This document shows, in pieces, positions 17,950 through 26,077 of a DNA stretch of 64,000 bases. This stretch comes from Robertmurraya siralis. GTDB lineage: Bacteria; Bacillota; Bacilli; Bacillales; Cytobacillaceae. The stretch covers positions 62,001-126,000 of the forward strand of contig NZ_SWLZ01000007.1 of NCBI RefSeq assembly GCF_005502275.1, read 5' to 3'. The number at the start of each line of letters is the position of its first letter. The stretch's first letter is position 1. Made by a program: the position numbers and the translations under genes. The notes beneath the pieces are model-generated. The model was not told where the DNA came from. It was given only the letters and a program-made list of their open reading frames with translations, and searched no databases.

Positions 17950-17961
17950 TTAAATGGTTTG

Positions 17962-18510
17962 TTACGCTGATGGAGCCTTTTCTTTTGTAGGCCAAATAAA
18001 ATTTGAAATTGCAATGAGAAGATCTACAACTAAAACGATCGACCAGATTTGGATAATCCCATTGAACGCTTCTGTTTTTGAAGGAGTATCTATCCAAAAG
18101 ATCAATCCTACTAATAAGCCGGCCCCAATGAGATAGGCGATTAAATGTTTGACCCAGCCTCTTATATAATGCTTAGCATAATCGATTCCGTATCGTTTCT
18201 TCGGTTTTTCCCCCTGTTTTGTTACGTAATATTGAAAGCGTTGATCTGCCCATTCAATCATACTTTTACCAAATGCAATGGAGACCCCAATATAAACAGC
18301 AGCAATACCATGTGCCGTGGACGCGACTGCACCCCGATATAAATCAATGCCTGCTGTAATCAACAATATTAAATCAATTAGTGGGGTAAGAGCCAAAAAA
18401 AACATCCCTAATCGTTTTAGCTTAAAAATATAACGTGCTACTAATCCAAGAATAATGACAATCCAAAATGCGATCTCACAAAAAACGATCATCCAACCAA
18501 CAGTACTCAA
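17962..18510 (-). CDS. Integral membrane protein, possibly YmcC-like, TetR-controlled
   Basis: This protein of about 182 residues has five to six hydrophobic segments and no catalytic motif I can identify. The frame opens at 18534, but AAAGGAG fits the TTG at 18510. Its size and character recall the B. subtilis YmcC integral membrane protein, but I am not sure. It is transcribed away from a TetR-family gene, with a palindromic operator just upstream of its ribosome site. It is probably the regulated target. Function unknown. Confidence 0.7.
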   Translation of the reverse strand: MSTVGWMIVFCEIAFWIVIILGLVARYIFKLKRLGMFFLALTPLIDLILLITAGIDLYRGAVASTAHGIAAVYIGVSIAFGKSMIEWADQRFQYYVTKQGEKPKKRYGIDYAKHYIRGWVKHLIAYLIGAGLLVGLIFWIDTPSKTEAFNGIIQIWSIVLVVDLLIAISNFIWPTKEKAPSA

Positions 18511-18525
18511 ATAGGTCACTCCTTT

Positions 18526-18543
18526 ATAATACATTTGTATTAT
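18526..18543. promoter_or_regulatory. TetR-type operator 1
   Basis: ATAATACATTTGTATTAT is a near-perfect 18-bp palindrome just upstream of the membrane protein gene. Operator 2 is the same outside the centre. Confidence 0.7.
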
Positions 18544-18572
18544 TTAAAACAAAGTATAGCATCATAATTAAA

Positions 18573-18590
18573 ATAATACAATCGTATTAT
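18573..18590. promoter_or_regulatory. TetR-type operator 2
   Basis: ATAATACAATCGTATTAT matches operator 1 at 16 of 18 positions. It overlaps the expected -35 position of the tetR promoter, which suggests autoregulation. Confidence 0.7.
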
Positions 18591-18621
18591 AAAAGTGATT
18601 TTTTTTTGATACAATAGAGTT

Positions 18622-19215
18622 ATGCCAAAAATAGTTGATCACGAATTAAGAAAAAAGCAAATTGCCGAAGCCTCATGGAGAGTCATTCAAGAACAGGGAA
18701 TGGAAGGGGCGACAGTTAGGAATATAGCAAAAGAGGCTGGTCTCTCATTAGGTGCTTTACGTCATTATTTTTCTACTCAAGATGAGTTGCTAGAATTTGC
18801 TATGAATCTTGTCATTGAAAGAGTTACAAAACGAATTAAAAAAATAGCCCTGAAAGAATTACCTCCAAAAGAAAAAGTCTTACAAATCCTGCTTGAGATT
18901 GTCCCAACAGATACTGAATCGATGGCGGAAATGGAAGTATGGTTTTCTTTTATTGCTTATGCAAGATATAAAAAAGAAGGTTTTGATGCACAGCAGGATG
19001 GAATTTATGATGGGATTCGCAACTTAATCCTCTATCTGGACCAAGAGAAGATATTGCGGAAAAATCTTAATAAAGAAATTGAAATGGAAAGATTATATTC
19101 GTTATTAGACGGTACTGCTATGCATGCGTTGCTGGAACCAAAGAGGTTGGGAAAAGACAAGATCTATGAGTTATTTGTTTATCATTTAGATTCGCTCTGT
19201 GTTGATGAAGTCTAA
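18622..19215 (+). CDS. TetR-family transcriptional repressor
   Basis: This 197-residue protein has an N-terminal TetR helix-turn-helix (VRNIAKEAGLSLGALRHYF, residues 33-51) and a divergent C-terminal ligand domain. The N-terminus MPKIVDHELRK resembles the BetI/PksA-type subgroup. It is divergent from a membrane protein gene, with two matching palindromes between them. The ATG lies only 6 bases after a TACAAT -10 box (18610-18615), and no ribosome site is visible. The mRNA may be leaderless. The inducer is unknown. A terminator follows at 19225-19250. Confidence 0.85.
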   Translation: MPKIVDHELRKKQIAEASWRVIQEQGMEGATVRNIAKEAGLSLGALRHYFSTQDELLEFAMNLVIERVTKRIKKIALKELPPKEKVLQILLEIVPTDTESMAEMEVWFSFIAYARYKKEGFDAQQDGIYDGIRNLILYLDQEKILRKNLNKEIEMERLYSLLDGTAMHALLEPKRLGKDKIYELFVYHLDSLCVDEV

Positions 19216-19224
19216 AAAACGAGA

Positions 19225-19255
19225 GAACAGACCAAATTTTCGGCCTGTTCTTTGT
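19225..19255 (+). terminator. Terminator of the tetR gene
   Basis: GAACAG pairs with CTGTTC, with an inner CC/GG pair, followed by an interrupted T-rich tract. Confidence 0.65.
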
Positions 19256-19396
19256 TTGATTTTTTTGTTGAAATCAATTATCAGCTCATCCCCTAAGTTT
19301 GCAAAAAAAGGATGAGCCAATAATCACATTATGAAGCATGCTTATTTCAAGCTGCTAATAGAAGGTGAGAGAGCTTCGCCAAAAAAAGAAATGGTA

Positions 19397-19630
19397 TTAT
19401 ACTTGCTCGAACATTGTACCATTCATTTCATCATTATTTTGTAGTAGTTCTGCTGCTGGTACGTCCAGCACAGTTGAGATTTTCAAAAGTGTCGCTTTTG
19501 TAGGAATGTGCTGCCCAGTTTCATATTTTTCAATTCTGGATGTACCAACACGAATTTTAACTGCGAGCTCCTCTTGGGACATATTGGCCCTTTCCCGGTA
19601 TAGCTTAATGTTATCACCGATGGAACCCAT
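19397..19630 (-). CDS. Small XRE-family DNA-binding protein
   Basis: This 77-residue protein is almost entirely a Cro/CI helix-turn-helix (MSQEELAVKIRVGTSRIEKY, residues 17-36) with a short tail. A GGAAAGGATGG site precedes the ATG. It lacks the C-terminal SinI/SinR interaction helices and so differs from the SinR-like protein at 27295. Targets are unknown. A longer open frame on the opposite strand is a shadow. Confidence 0.75.
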   Translation of the reverse strand: MGSIGDNIKLYRERANMSQEELAVKIRVGTSRIEKYETGQHIPTKATLLKISTVLDVPAAELLQNNDEMNGTMFEQV

Positions 19631-19736
19631 ATTTTCACCATCCTTTCCATGACACTTCTATCTATTTATAGTGTACCATGCCAAAGGTTGGTCGACTGTT
19701 TTCTTTCGTGAATAATTCTTTACATATTAGTTATGT

Positions 19737-19790
19737 TATATGATTCTGTTGATTTTTGGCTTATGGCTATCAATTTAGTTGGCAGCCATC
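19737..19790. repeat. Dispersed palindromic repeat copy 3 (partial)
   Basis: The 25 bases at 19737-19761 are identical to the reverse complement of 50864-50888. The rest of the element is replaced by a short ATGGCT/AGCCAT stem, which may serve as terminator of the transporter gene on the minus strand. Confidence 0.6.
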
Positions 19791-19796
19791 TATTCT

Positions 19797-21137
19797 TTAA
19801 AAGATTCCGATTGAATTCAAGAAGACAAAAATGATGCCGACAGGGACAATGTAACGAATGGTGAAGTACCAAATATCGAAGAGGGTACCTAATCCGTTTG
19901 TGCCGAGATTGAGCTCTTCTTTGACCATTTGTCTCGGCATGCGATAACCGATGAATAAAGAGATAAAGAAGGCACCAAGCGGTAAGCTAATGTTACTGAC
20001 GAGAAAATCGGCGAAATCAAAAATATTTTTATTAAAAATGCTTATATCAGCTAGGCTGCCAAAAGAAAGTGCACTCGGTACGCCAACAATAAAGATAAGA
20101 ATACCAGCAAGCCATGTTGCTTTTTTTCTTTTGCCAATTTCATTTTTAACACTTGCTGCCACGACAATCTCAAGGATTGAAAAAGCAGATGTTAAGGTCG
20201 CGAACAGCAATAAAATTAAGAAAATCGTTAAGATTAATCCGCCATATGCGATCTTGTTAAAGACAGCTGGAAGAACGACGAAAACAAGCCCTGGTCCTTC
20301 ACCAGGCTCAAATCCAAGAGCAAATACCGCTGGGAAGATAACCAGTCCGGCTAATAATGAAATCAAAATATTTAATCCGACAACGGAAAATGCTGACTTC
20401 ATCATATTTTCCGTTTTTGCTAAGTAGGAAGCATATGTGACCATAACAGATATCCCTACGCTTAAAGCAAAAAAGGATTGACCTAAAGCAAGGAGAAATG
20501 TCTCCCCAGTAACACTGCTAAAGTCCGGCTTTAATAAGAAAGAGACTCCCTCCAATGCTCCTTCCAAGGTGATGGAGCGGATCGCAAGAACGATAAAAAG
20601 GATGAACAATGCTGGCATCAAATATTTATTAGCTTTTTCAATTCCTTTTTGAATGCCACCTTGAACGACCCAAATTGTAATGAGAAGAAAGATAAATTGG
20701 GCAATGATGACTTCGGTTGTATTTCCAATTGTATGGTTAAAAAGGTCGACATATCCGGTTGGCGATAATCCAGAAAATGCTCCCGTTATACTTCTCCATA
20801 AGTAAGATAAAATCCATCCTCCAACAACACTATAAAAGGATAATAAAATAATGGAAGCGACTACTCCTAAGTATCCGAGTAATTGCCAGGCCGAACCGGG
20901 AGCAAGTTGACGATAGGAGCTGACCGCATCTTTTTGTGTACTTCTGCCGATGACAAATTCCGCAATTAAAATGGGCGTTCCAATCAATACGGTAAAAACA
21001 ATAAAAATTAGGAAAAACACGGCGCCTCCATTAGTTCCCGCTACATATGGGAATTTCCAAATTGCTCCTAGTCCAATTGCAGACCCAGCGGCAGCTAAAA
21101 TAAATCCTAGCTTTGATGTCCATTGTTCCTGTTTCAT
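19797..21137 (-). CDS. Sodium-dependent transporter, NSS/SNF family
   Basis: This 446-residue protein has about 11-12 membrane helices and the NSS signature GFILAAAGSAIGLGAIWKFP at the N-terminus (Na+ and substrate site in helix 1). An upstream ATG at 21176 lacks a ribosome site, whereas AAGGAG precedes the ATG at 21137. It probably imports an amino acid or amine with Na+. It fits bacterial 11-12 helix NSS members such as B. subtilis YocR/YhdH. The substrate is not predictable. Confidence 0.88.
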   Translation of the reverse strand: MKQEQWTSKLGFILAAAGSAIGLGAIWKFPYVAGTNGGAVFFLIFIVFTVLIGTPILIAEFVIGRSTQKDAVSSYRQLAPGSAWQLLGYLGVVASIILLSFYSVVGGWILSYLWRSITGAFSGLSPTGYVDLFNHTIGNTTEVIIAQFIFLLITIWVVQGGIQKGIEKANKYLMPALFILFIVLAIRSITLEGALEGVSFLLKPDFSSVTGETFLLALGQSFFALSVGISVMVTYASYLAKTENMMKSAFSVVGLNILISLLAGLVIFPAVFALGFEPGEGPGLVFVVLPAVFNKIAYGGLILTIFLILLLFATLTSAFSILEIVVAASVKNEIGKRKKATWLAGILIFIVGVPSALSFGSLADISIFNKNIFDFADFLVSNISLPLGAFFISLFIGYRMPRQMVKEELNLGTNGLGTLFDIWYFTIRYIVPVGIIFVFLNSIGIF

Positions 21138-21325
21138 GTTAGACAAATCTCCTTCAATCAATTCATATTTTTCCATGTTACTATGAATTGTCGAAAAAGG
21201 GTAGTTTAAAAAAATACATTTCGTGTATATTATGTGATTTTTGCTATTTTGCCGAATTTTTACCTTCTCCTCCCTCTGGGAAGTTAAAGTTTTATTAAAG
21301 AATGGGAGAAAATCACAAAAAACAC

Positions 21326-21355
21326 TTGTATCGTTCCTTATAAAGGTGTTATAGT
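21326..21355 (+). promoter_or_regulatory. Putative EPS promoter P1
   Basis: TTGTAT at 21326-21331 and TATAGT at 21350-21355 are spaced by 18 bases. The spacer contains the SinR-like box GTTCCTTATAAAGGTG (21333-21348), the same arrangement as at 44489-44517. Confidence 0.55.
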
Positions 21356-21387
21356 TCTTTATATAGAATTTATTCGTTATAAAGAAT
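21333..21387. promoter_or_regulatory. Cluster of three degenerate SinR-type operators
   Basis: GTTCCTTATAAAGGTG (21333-21348), GTTCTTTATATAGAAT (21354-21369) and ATTCGTTATAAAGAAT (21372-21387) are variants of one 16-bp inverted repeat. They lie in and just after the promoter. Confidence 0.6.
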
Positions 21388-21462
21388 CGGCCAATGCTGA
21401 TTTTATTAGGTATTTTTAGGGGAATAACTAATTTTTCCGTGTGCGATTTTTTTACTTTTATC

Positions 21463-21478
21463 GTTCTTTATAAAGAAC
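21463..21478. promoter_or_regulatory. Perfect SinR-type operator
   Basis: GTTCTTTATAAAGAAC is a perfect palindrome made of two GTTCTTT half-sites separated by TA. It fits the known SinR half-site consensus GTTCTYT. Confidence 0.7.
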
Positions 21479-21679
21479 TATTTCGGATTCGGCGATGTCT
21501 TCTTGCCAATATCAATGAAGGCACTCGATCATGCTGTGGGTTGGATCAACCTTAGACGCAAGTCGTCGATAGTGTGATGTGAGGGTGGGTTAGATGCCCA
21601 ATCTGTTTTGATTTAGGAATTTATAAATTTTATTTGTTCATTTTAATGAGTATATCTAGTTTTTTGCAAGCAGCCAAAG

Positions 21680-21937
21680 ACTAACAAAAATCGGTATTTG
21701 CATTTTTACAACCTTCGATAAGGAAAGAACAGACCCTTGATCGTTTGAACAGCAAGAAGGAAACAACTTTGAATAATCATCGCAGGAATAAACTTTAATT
21801 GTTCCGAAGGCGCCCCGCGCTTTTGTTCTTTGGTTGTGAATGATCGAAGTGGCTGATGTGACCGATTGCAAACTTCTTTCCGTATGCAAGCGGTTAAATT
21901 TGTTTAACATGGCCATTTTTGAGAAAGGGGTATAGGA
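21680..21937 (+). ncRNA. Candidate structured EPS leader (EAR/epsC-like RNA)
   Basis: The leader ends directly before the epsC-like gene, where B. subtilis carries the EAR processive antitermination RNA. A stem is visible at 21861-21895: ACCG-TTGCA pairs with TGCAA-CGGT around a pyrimidine-rich loop. A GCGC-loop-GCGC hairpin lies at 21810-21820. I cannot check it against the EAR consensus, so the identity is an inference from position and structure. Confidence 0.4.
21791..21830 (+). repeat. Leader block shared with the galE leader (copy 1)
   Basis: AACTTTAATTGTTCCGAA (21791-21808) is identical to 24227-24244. In both copies a GCGC hairpin and a T-rich stretch follow. Each copy lies upstream of a sugar-nucleotide gene. 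Confidence 0.7.
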
Positions 21938-23761
21938 GTGGAATATCGAAAAAGATTGTCGGTTTTTTTCTTTACTGACTCTATTATTGTCATCACAGCG
22001 TTTTTAATAGGAAGTCATTTAGTTGATTCGAATCTTAATGATAGATCGGCAACATTTTTGCTAAGTATAGGTATTTTACTTATTTGCCATCATTTCTTTA
22101 GCTATTTATACAAACTTTATAAAAAAGCGTGGATGTATGCGAGCATTGGTGAATTAATGATCGTCTTTAAAACGATCACAAATACATTTCTATTTGTTTC
22201 CTGTTTACAGTTTATTATGTTCCAAACGATCGATTATCGATTGCTGGTTGTTACCTGGATGCTCCATATGCTGTTGATTGGTGGTTCACGATTTTGTTGG
22301 AGGATCATCAGTAATTCTCATAAACAGGAGGTGGATGATAAAAAACGCACTCTTATTGTTGGAGCTGGCTCTGCAGGAACAATGGTGGCCAGACAATTGC
22401 TAAATAATCATTATTGTGAGTTGAAGCCAGTCGCATTTATAGATGACGATGAAAAAAAACACCAGCTTGATATACTAGGAATTCCAGTATTGGGTGGTAG
22501 GGAAATAATTGAGAAAGCAGTGAAAAATTTGGCGATAGAAACGATTGTGATTGCGATCCCTTCACTCGGAAAAAAGGAACTTAATAAAATTGTTCAGGCA
22601 TGTGTGAATACGGGAAAAAAGACGCAAACGATTCCGAAATTAGAAGACATCATGACTGGGAAAGTATCAGTCAATCATTTTAGAGATGTTCAAGTAGAAG
22701 ATTTATTAGGAAGAGAGCCTGTACAATTAGATACGGAAAAAATATCTGAATTTATTAAGGGGAAAATTGTCTTAATCACCGGTGCTGGAGGCTCAATTGG
22801 TTCCGAAATTTGCCGCCAAATTTGCAAATTCACTCCCAAAAAGCTGATTTTACTTGGACATGGTGAAAATAGCATTTACACAATTTTGCTGGAATTGAAG
22901 GAAATGTATAGGTATAAAGAGATAGAGTTCGTGGCGGAAATTGCAGATATTCAAGACGGGGATAAAATGCTGACGATTATGAGTAAGCATCACCCGAATG
23001 TAGTCTATCATGCAGCTGCACATAAACATGTTCCATTAATGGAAAGTAATCCCGAAGAAGCTGTGAAGAACAATATCATTGGAACATTGAATGTAGCGAA
23101 TGCAGCAAAATGGAGCCATGTTGATGAATTTGTCATGATCTCAACAGACAAAGCTGTTAATCCAACAAGCGTAATGGGGGCAAGTAAGCGTCTCGCAGAA
23201 ATTCTTATTCAAAACCTTAATTTGGAAAGTGAGACAAAATTTGTCGCTGTTCGATTTGGAAATGTCTTAGGAAGTAGAGGAAGTGTCATTCCCCTATTTA
23301 AAAGGCAAATCCAGCAAGGGGGACCTGTGACCGTAACGCATCCAGAAATGGTCCGCTATTTTATGACGATTCCAGAAGCGTCTAGGTTGGTTATTCAGGC
23401 TGGTGCATTGGCAAATGGTGGCGAAATCTTTGTGTTAGATATGGGAGAACCAGTGAAAATTGTCGAATTGGCGATGAACTTAATTAGGCTATCGGGAAAC
23501 TCAGTGGAAGAAATAGGGATTGAATTCACAGGAATGAGGCCTGGGGAGAAATTATATGAAGAATTACTAAATCCAAACGAATATAACGAGATTCAAGTAT
23601 TTCCAAAGATCTATACGGGGAAAACAACTAATTACAATGTTGAGGAGATTATACAACTCATTAATGAATATCCGCTATTAGATGAACCTACATTAAAGGA
23701 ACGATTGCTGGAGCTGAGTAATAAGCAAGAAAATAGCAGTAAAAGATTAGCAGTATTATAG
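21938..23761 (+). CDS. epsC: UDP-GlcNAc 4,6-dehydratase, EpsC/PglF/CapD family
   Basis: This 607-residue membrane enzyme has about four N-terminal helices (residues 10-120), a first Rossmann motif (VGAGSAG, 141-147) and a second catalytic SDR domain starting at VLITGAGGSIGSE near 278. STDKAVNPTSVMGASKR carries the catalytic lysine; the usual Tyr position is Met, as in this family. It likely converts UDP-GlcNAc to UDP-4-keto-6-deoxy-GlcNAc for the priming sugar. The start is GTG with AAGGGG. It is the first gene of the EPS island. B. subtilis EpsC has similar size. Confidence 0.9.
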   Translation: MEYRKRLSVFFFTDSIIVITAFLIGSHLVDSNLNDRSATFLLSIGILLICHHFFSYLYKLYKKAWMYASIGELMIVFKTITNTFLFVSCLQFIMFQTIDYRLLVVTWMLHMLLIGGSRFCWRIISNSHKQEVDDKKRTLIVGAGSAGTMVARQLLNNHYCELKPVAFIDDDEKKHQLDILGIPVLGGREIIEKAVKNLAIETIVIAIPSLGKKELNKIVQACVNTGKKTQTIPKLEDIMTGKVSVNHFRDVQVEDLLGREPVQLDTEKISEFIKGKIVLITGAGGSIGSEICRQICKFTPKKLILLGHGENSIYTILLELKEMYRYKEIEFVAEIADIQDGDKMLTIMSKHHPNVVYHAAAHKHVPLMESNPEEAVKNNIIGTLNVANAAKWSHVDEFVMISTDKAVNPTSVMGASKRLAEILIQNLNLESETKFVAVRFGNVLGSRGSVIPLFKRQIQQGGPVTVTHPEMVRYFMTIPEASRLVIQAGALANGGEIFVLDMGEPVKIVELAMNLIRLSGNSVEEIGIEFTGMRPGEKLYEELLNPNEYNEIQVFPKIYTGKTTNYNVEEIIQLINEYPLLDEPTLKERLLELSNKQENSSKRLAVL

Positions 23762-23775
23762 ATAGGTGACCGAGG

Positions 23776-24106
23776 ATGAGATTTAGAAAAACGATTATTC
23801 CAGCTGCAGGGCTTGGTCCGAAATTTTTGCGAGCGTCAAAATTCCAGCCGAATGGGAAGCTTCCAATTGTCGAAAACCAACGCCAATATATCGCTGAGGA
23901 AGAGGATATGATTATTGTCACAGGACGTGGAAAACGAGCTACCTGAGGATCATTTTGCTAAATCGCATGAACTGGAAGAAACACTGCTAAAAAAATATTA
24001 ATATGACATGCTTTTCTAATATGGCGAATCTCAACTATATTAGAAAAAAGGAAGCGAACGGATTAGGAGATGCCCATTACTGCGCTTGCCGATTTAATGG
24101 TGTAAA
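23776..24106 (+). pseudogene. galU: Degraded galU (UTP-glucose-1-phosphate uridylyltransferase) fragment
   Basis: From the ATG at 23776 the frame reads [18 protein letters not shown] then [19 protein letters not shown] and [11 protein letters not shown], the N-terminal order of GalU. About six residues are missing, and TGA interrupts at 23944. In another frame the match continues ([18 protein letters not shown]), then again as NLNYIRKKEANGLGDA before all similarity ends. It is therefore a truncated gene with at least two frameshifts, and the 3' two thirds are gone. A long stem-loop follows. Confidence 0.8.
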
Positions 24107-24174
24107 AACAAAAAGTACTGAACCTGAGTTGATTCTTAACTGGAATTAGACTGGGCAAAGTACTTTTTGTTTTT
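24104..24174 (+). terminator. Long stem-loop after the galU remnant
   Basis: AAAAACAAAAAGTACT (24104-24119) pairs perfectly with AGTACTTTTTGTTTTT (24159-24174). It looks like a terminator left from the former galU or bordering the deletion, and lies inside the EPS transcription unit. Confidence 0.65.
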
Positions 24175-24226
24175 AAGGGATGGAAATTTCCGTTTGTGTG
24201 CAGCGAGTTTCAGCTATCTTAAATCG

Positions 24227-24268
24227 AACTTTAATTGTTCCGAACGCGCCGCTAGCGCTTTAATTCTT
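24227..24268 (+). repeat. Leader block shared with the epsC leader (copy 2)
   Basis: The first 18 bases are identical to 21791-21808. They are followed by a GCGC-CGCTA-GCGC hairpin and TTTAATTCTT, ending about 27 bases before galE. Confidence 0.7.
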
Positions 24269-24295
24269 ATTCATTAATTTGGAGGTGAAAAGCAA

Positions 24296-25357
24296 TTGGC
24301 CATTCTTGTAACAGGTGGAGCCGGCTATATAGGAAGCCATACATGTGTTGAGCTTTTGAATGAAGGGTACGATGTCATTGTCATCGATAACTTTGCCAAT
24401 AGTCATTTTGCAGCCCTTGAAAGGATTCATATGATTACGGGCAAGAACATTAAACTATATACGGCGGATTTAACAGTTCAACATCAAGTAGAAGCTGTGT
24501 TTATGGAGAATGAAATCGATGCTGTTATCCATTTTGCCGGTTTAAAAGCAGTGGGAGATTCTGTTAAGGTTCCTCTGCGCTATTATGAGAACAATGTGAC
24601 GGGGACGATCATCCTTTGTAATTTGATGAAAAAATATCATGTGAAAAAGATGGTATTCAGTTCATCAGCTACAGTATACGGTGCTCCAGATACAGTTCCC
24701 ATTAAGGAAAACTCCAAACTGAAGCCAACTAACCCGTACGGGCGGACGAAAATGGTGATTGAGGGAATTTTACAGGATTTATGTAGTTCAGACGAAGAAT
24801 GGAGCATTTCTATTTTACGCTATTTTAATCCGATAGGAGCTCATGAAAGTGGCTTAATTGGTGAAGCTCCGAATGGTATTCCCAATAATATCATGCCGGC
24901 CATCTCACAAGTGGCAGTAGGAAAATTACCTTATTTACAGGTTTTTGGGAATCAATATCCTACGGTGGATGGGACTGGTGTACGTGATTACATACATGTC
25001 GTCGATTTGGCTAAAGGGCATCTTAAGGCGTTGGCGCAAACGATTAAAGATAATGGGATTGAAGCATACAATTTAGGCACGGGTAAGGGATTCAGTGTGC
25101 TCGAGTTGGTATTCGCTTTTCAATCGGTTTCAGGAGTGGAAATTCCTTATCAAGTCGTTGAACCTAGACCAGGGGACATAGCGATCTGTTATGCAGATCC
25201 GAATAAGGCTAAACAAAATTTACATTGGTCTGCTGAGAGGGGAATAAGAGAAATGTGTGAAGATGCCTGGAGATGGCAGTCGAATAACCCAGGGGGGTAT
25301 TCAATTTTCAATGAATTGGAGCCATTGACCTTCTTACCATATGTTTATGAAAAATAG
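24296..25357 (+). CDS. galE: UDP-glucose 4-epimerase GalE
   Basis: This 353-residue extended SDR enzyme has the NAD-binding TGGAGYIGSHTCVEL at its N-terminus, SSSATVYGAP with the catalytic Ser, and the YGRTK catalytic Tyr-Lys pair near residue 150. GIPNNIMPAISQVA and GTGVRDYIHVVDLAKGH are typical GalE stretches. It interconverts UDP-glucose and UDP-galactose (or the N-acetyl forms) and supplies precursors for EPS. The start is TTG with GGAGGTG 8 bases upstream. The C-terminus is somewhat longer than average, with a nonconserved tail. Confidence 0.93.
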   Translation: MAILVTGGAGYIGSHTCVELLNEGYDVIVIDNFANSHFAALERIHMITGKNIKLYTADLTVQHQVEAVFMENEIDAVIHFAGLKAVGDSVKVPLRYYENNVTGTIILCNLMKKYHVKKMVFSSSATVYGAPDTVPIKENSKLKPTNPYGRTKMVIEGILQDLCSSDEEWSISILRYFNPIGAHESGLIGEAPNGIPNNIMPAISQVAVGKLPYLQVFGNQYPTVDGTGVRDYIHVVDLAKGHLKALAQTIKDNGIEAYNLGTGKGFSVLELVFAFQSVSGVEIPYQVVEPRPGDIAICYADPNKAKQNLHWSAERGIREMCEDAWRWQSNNPGGYSIFNELEPLTFLPYVYEK

Positions 25358-25435
25358 CCAAGAAAGGCATGATAGTTTGCGAATATCACTTTTGCTAAAG
25401 CTAGAAAGAAATGTAGAAGAAATAATGGAAGTGAA

Positions 25436-26044
25436 ATGATGAAAAGAATAGTAGATTTATCGATAGCTTTACCGCTAGTGATCGTTGCTGCTCCACTGAT
25501 GCTAGTGATCTCGCTTATTATTAGATGGAAGTTAGGGACGCCCATTCTTTTTAAGCAGCAAAGACCCGGTTTAAATGGAAAACCGTTTCAACTCTATAAA
25601 TTTCGTTCAATGACTAATGAAAATGACCAGAATGGCCAGTTACTGCCTGATCAACAAAGGATTACGCCGTTTGGCATGTTTCTCAGAAAGTATAGCCTTG
25701 ATGAACTGCCACAGCTATTCAATGTGATAAAAGGTGAGGTAAGTCTTGTTGGCCCGAGACCATTGCTAATGGAGTATCTCCCTTTGTACTCTGAGAGACA
25801 GGCAAAAAGACATTTGGTCAAACCGGGGATAACAGGGTGGGCCCAAGTTAATGGCAGAAATGCGATCACTTGGGAAGAAAAATTTGAACTTGATGTCTGG
25901 TATGTGGAAAACCGTAGCTTTTTCCTGGATATGCGCATTTTATTACTGACATTGTTAAAAGTTATTTCCACAGAAAATGTAAGCCTTGATGAAATAGACT
26001 TCGAAGGGAGCGCTGATAAGGAAATATCAACGAAGTCAATGTAA
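25436..26044 (+). CDS. epsL: Priming phosphoglycosyl transferase, EpsL/PglC-type
   Basis: This 202-residue monotopic bacterial sugar transferase has a re-entrant hydrophobic N-terminus, the basic stretch FKQQRPGLNGKPFQLYKFRS, the DEL catalytic region LRKYSLDELPQLFNVIKGEVSLVGPRP and KPGITGWAQVNGRN. It transfers a sugar-1-phosphate to undecaprenyl phosphate to begin the repeat unit. The small size matches PglC/EpsL rather than the long WcaJ type. It is clustered with EpsC- and EpsN-like enzymes, which suggests that the first sugar is a diacetamido-trideoxyhexose. Confidence 0.9.
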   Translation: MMKRIVDLSIALPLVIVAAPLMLVISLIIRWKLGTPILFKQQRPGLNGKPFQLYKFRSMTNENDQNGQLLPDQQRITPFGMFLRKYSLDELPQLFNVIKGEVSLVGPRPLLMEYLPLYSERQAKRHLVKPGITGWAQVNGRNAITWEEKFELDVWYVENRSFFLDMRILLLTLLKVISTENVSLDEIDFEGSADKEISTKSM

Positions 26045-26077
26045 GAAAAGAAATTATAAGTAAAGGGAGGATTCACT

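Larger units (their letters stand above)
21138..21937. other. Regulatory region and long leader of the EPS island
   Basis: These 800 bases precede the first EPS gene. They contain a sigma-A promoter with SinR-like palindromes (21326-21478) and then about 575 bases of leader. No open frame with a ribosome site is seen. The final 260 bases show stems and a block repeated upstream of galE. Confidence 0.55.

Noticed and set aside
19397-19630. Second SinR-like regulator
   Set aside because: The protein is only an XRE helix-turn-helix with a short tail and lacks the SinR interaction helices.
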